Assembly: GCF_000429625.1 (NCBI RefSeq)
Contig: NZ_AUCF01000001.1
Coordinates: 310,001-374,000, forward strand
DNA: 64,000 bases
Direction of reading: 5' to 3'
Source: Azospirillum halopraeferens DSM 3675
Lineage (GTDB): Bacteria; Pseudomonadota; Alphaproteobacteria; Azospirillales; Azospirillaceae
How positions within the stretch are numbered: the first letter of the stretch is position 1; every line of letters starts with the position of its first letter. Under the pieces are notes generated by a model. The model did not search any database. It worked only from the letters and a program-made list of their open reading frames with translations, and had not been told where the DNA came from. The translations under genes were made by a program, and so were the position numbers. Shown here piece by piece: positions 61,815 through 64,000 of the stretch.

Positions 61815-63479
61815 TCAGCGCTGGGCCGTCCGCCAGGTCTCCGCCACATGGAAGGGGGCGTTGGACGGGGGCAGGGGCGGGCGGCCGCGGATGATGTCCG
61901 CCGCCTTCTCCGCGATCATGATCGTCGGGGCGTTCAGGTTGCCGGAGACGATGGAGGGCATGACGGAGCTGTCCACGACCCGCAGCCCCTCCAGCCCCCG
62001 CACGCGGCAGTCCCCGTCGACCACCGACTCGTCATCGGAGCCCATCTTGCAGGTGCAGGAGGGATGGAACGCGCTCTCGCAATGGCCGGCCACCCAGGCG
62101 TCGATCTCCGCGTCGGTGCGCACCGCCGGTCCCGGCGCCAGTTCCGCCCCGCGGAAGGGGGCGAAGGCCGGTTGCGCGAAGATCTCGCGGGTCAGGCGCA
62201 CGGCCGCCCGCATCTCCACCCAATCGTCGGGGTGGCTCATGCAGCGGGGGTCGATCAGCGGATGCTCGCGCGGGTCGGCGCTCTTCAGGGTCACCGTGCC
62301 GGTGCTGCGGGAGCGCATGGGGCCGACGTGCGCCTGGTAGCCGTGGCCGCCCGACGGGTTGCGGCCGTCGTAGCGCACGGCCATGGGCAGGAAATGGTAT
62401 TGCAGGTCGGGATGCCGGACCCCGGCGCGCGAGCGGATGAAACCGCCGGCCTCGAAATGGTTGGTGGCGCCGGGACCGCTGCGGAACAGCAGCCACCGCG
62501 CCCCGATGCACAGCATGCGCAGGGGGTTGAGGGCGGAATGGAGGGTGATCGGCTGCAGCGATTCCTGCTGCACGTAGATCTCCAGATGGTCCTGGAGGTT
62601 GCGCCCCACGCCCGGCAGGTGGTGGCGCGGCCGCACCCCGGCGGCGCGCAGGGACCCGGCGTCGCCGATGCCCGAGAGCATCAGAAGCTGCGGCGAGTTG
62701 ATGGGGCCGCCGGACAGGATGACCTCCCGCTCCGCATCGACTCGGCACAGGCCGCCGTCGCGGGTGGCGTATTCCAGGCCGCGGGCGCGTCCGTTCTCCA
62801 GCAGCACCCGGGTGGTGAGGGCGCCGGTGCGCACCGTCAGGTTCGGCCGCCGGCGCGCCGGGTGCAGATAGGCCCTGGCGGCGGACCAGCGCCGGCCGCC
62901 GTGGACCGTCATGTCCATGGTGCCGAACCCCTCCTGCCGAAAGCCGTTCTGGTCTTCGGTGCGGGGATAGCCGGCCTCGACCGCCGCCTCGATGAACGCC
63001 CGGTACAGCGGGTTGCGGGCGGCCCCGGTGGTCACCCGCAGCGGGCCGTCACCGCCGTGGTAGTCGTCGGCCCCGCCGTCCCGCGCCTCCGCCCGGCGGA
63101 AATAGGGCAGGACATTGGCGTAGGACCAGTGGCGCAGGGCCGGATCCTCCGCCCATCGCTCGTAGTCCAGCGCATGGCCTCGCACATAGGCCATGCCGTT
63201 GATGGAGGAGGAGCCCCCCAGCACCCGGCCGCGCGGCCAGTGCAGCCGGCGCCCCCCCAGGTTGGGTTGCGGCACGGTGTGATAGTCCCAGGCGTAAGTG
63301 CGCGAATGCATGGGGTAGCTGAGCGCGCTCGGCATGTGGATGCGCCAGTCCCAGGCGTGGTCGCGCGGACCGGCCTCCAGCAGCAGCACGGTGACGTCGC
63401 GGTCCTCGGTCAGCCGGCTGGCCAGCACGCAGCCCGCCGATCCCGCCCCGACGATGACGTAGTCGAAGGTCTCGCCCAT
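61815..63479 (-). CDS. betA: choline dehydrogenase BetA
   Basis: 554 residues, GMC oxidoreductase. FAD-binding start FDYVIVGAGSAGCVLASRLT, GMC signature GRVLGGSSSINGMAYVRGHA, second signature GGPINSPQLLMLSGIG, and the C-terminal catalytic region with HPSCTCKMG and ...VSGNLNAPTIMIAEKAAD. It oxidises choline to betaine aldehyde at the membrane. betB precedes it on the same strand (24 bases); betI is not in the window. Confidence 0.94.
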   Translation of the reverse strand: MGETFDYVIVGAGSAGCVLASRLTEDRDVTVLLLEAGPRDHAWDWRIHMPSALSYPMHSRTYAWDYHTVPQPNLGGRRLHWPRGRVLGGSSSINGMAYVRGHALDYERWAEDPALRHWSYANVLPYFRRAEARDGGADDYHGGDGPLRVTTGAARNPLYRAFIEAAVEAGYPRTEDQNGFRQEGFGTMDMTVHGGRRWSAARAYLHPARRRPNLTVRTGALTTRVLLENGRARGLEYATRDGGLCRVDAEREVILSGGPINSPQLLMLSGIGDAGSLRAAGVRPRHHLPGVGRNLQDHLEIYVQQESLQPITLHSALNPLRMLCIGARWLLFRSGPGATNHFEAGGFIRSRAGVRHPDLQYHFLPMAVRYDGRNPSGGHGYQAHVGPMRSRSTGTVTLKSADPREHPLIDPRCMSHPDDWVEMRAAVRLTREIFAQPAFAPFRGAELAPGPAVRTDAEIDAWVAGHCESAFHPSCTCKMGSDDESVVDGDCRVRGLEGLRVVDSSVMPSIVSGNLNAPTIMIAEKAADIIRGRPPLPPSNAPFHVAETWRTAQR

Positions 63480-63503
63480 CGCGGCTTCCCCTCCCTGTAT
63501 CGT

Positions 63504-64000
63504 TCAGTACGGGCTGTCGACGTCGCCCAGCGCCACATAGACGCTTTTGATCTGGGTGTAGTGCTCGACGGCGGCGTGGCCGTTCTCGCGGCCGATGCCC
63601 GATTGCTTGATTCCCCCGAACGGCATCTCCACCGGTGTCAGGTTGTAGCTGTTGATCCAGCAGGTCCCCGCCTCCAGCCGGGCCACCACCCGGTGGGCGC
63701 GGGCGATGTCGCGGGTGAACACCCCGGCCGCCAGCCCGTACGGGGTGGCGTTGGCGCGGGCGATCACCTCGTCCTCCCCGTCGAAGGTCAGGACCGCCAT
63801 GACCGGCCCGAAGATCTCCTCCCGCACCACGGCCATGTCATCGGTGCAGTCGGCGAAGATCGTGGGGGCGACGTACCAGCCGTCGGCGCAGGCGCCGTCG
63901 GTCACCCGGTGCCCGCCGGTGACCAGGGTGGCCCCCGCCCGCCGGCCCTGCGCGATGCAATGAAGCACCTTCTGCATGTGCTCCGCCGCGATCAGCGGCC
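63504..64000 (-). CDS. betB: betaine aldehyde dehydrogenase BetB, N-terminus beyond window
   Basis: The visible C-terminal 165 codons have no start in the window. [60 protein letters not shown] and [19 protein letters not shown] are characteristic of BetB in the aldehyde dehydrogenase superfamily; the catalytic Cys lies upstream and is not seen. It oxidises betaine aldehyde to glycine betaine, an osmoprotectant, with betA downstream in the same operon. Confidence 0.9.
   Translation of the reverse strand, partial: PLIAAEHMQKVLHCIAQGRRAGATLVTGGHRVTDGACADGWYVAPTIFADCTDDMAVVREEIFGPVMAVLTFDGEDEVIARANATPYGLAAGVFTRDIARAHRVVARLEAGTCWINSYNLTPVEMPFGGIKQSGIGRENGHAAVEHYTQIKSVYVALGDVDSPY

Overview
The window is high-GC, densely packed alphaproteobacterial DNA. 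Four things point to a free-living member of the Rhodospirillales, most likely Azospirillaceae-like and probably a nitrogen fixer: a split F0 ATP synthase operon with a b' subunit, MinCDE, a metX-metW pair, and a cowN gene (protects nitrogenase from carbon monoxide). The species cannot be named from the sequence alone. I see no rRNA, tRNA, CRISPR array or intact insertion sequence.

Layout. 1-3.6 kb: the end of plsC, a YdcF-like gene and ftsEX, with a divergent zinc-ribbon gene. 3.5-5.5 kb: a type II restriction-modification pair translationally coupled to the zinc-ribbon gene. 5.6-11.5 kb: nikR and the nickel ECF transporter nikKMLQO, separated by a CNNM/CorC-type gene of less GC-rich DNA; a strong inverted repeat before nikK is a candidate NikR operator. 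11.5-18 kb: orphan trpB2, an MFS exporter, moeA, a MazEF-like toxin-antitoxin pair, a DODA-family dioxygenase and a scarred region with an Rpn nuclease remnant. 18-20.8 kb: atpI-B-E-F'-F. 20.9-27.1 kb: a Sco copper chaperone, a sialidase-like protein, a periplasmic binding protein joined to a degenerate membrane kinase, and minCDE. 27.1-29 kb: a gene-poor stretch with structured sequence and an intrinsic terminator before phoH, then a small cytochrome c.

29.2-39.4 kb is one ten-gene chemosensory operon: receiver, CheC, a soluble receptor with two signalling tips, a protein with three CheW domains, CheB, a HEAT-repeat protein, CheR, CheY, CheA and a STAS-like protein. Its tandem-domain architecture is unusual.

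39.4-50.9 kb carries amino-acid metabolism (metXW, chorismate mutase, hisC-type aminotransferase, threonine ammonia-lyase), a penicillin-acylase family hydrolase and two cell-wall enzymes. 50.9-57.3 kb: rsmA, a serralysin-like RTX protease, a phospholipid methyltransferase, an ExoD protein, an ABC-F ATPase and ndk. 57.4-64 kb: a LysR-wrbA-glutathionyl-hydroquinone reductase module, then cowN with an adjacent PAS-LytTR regulator resembling the CO sensor RcoM, and betAB for glycine betaine synthesis.

The best leads are the cowN/RcoM-like pair with phased direct repeats, the double-tip receptor and triple-CheW operon, the nickel regulon with its operator and His-tailed NikR, and the candidate structured RNA before phoH.
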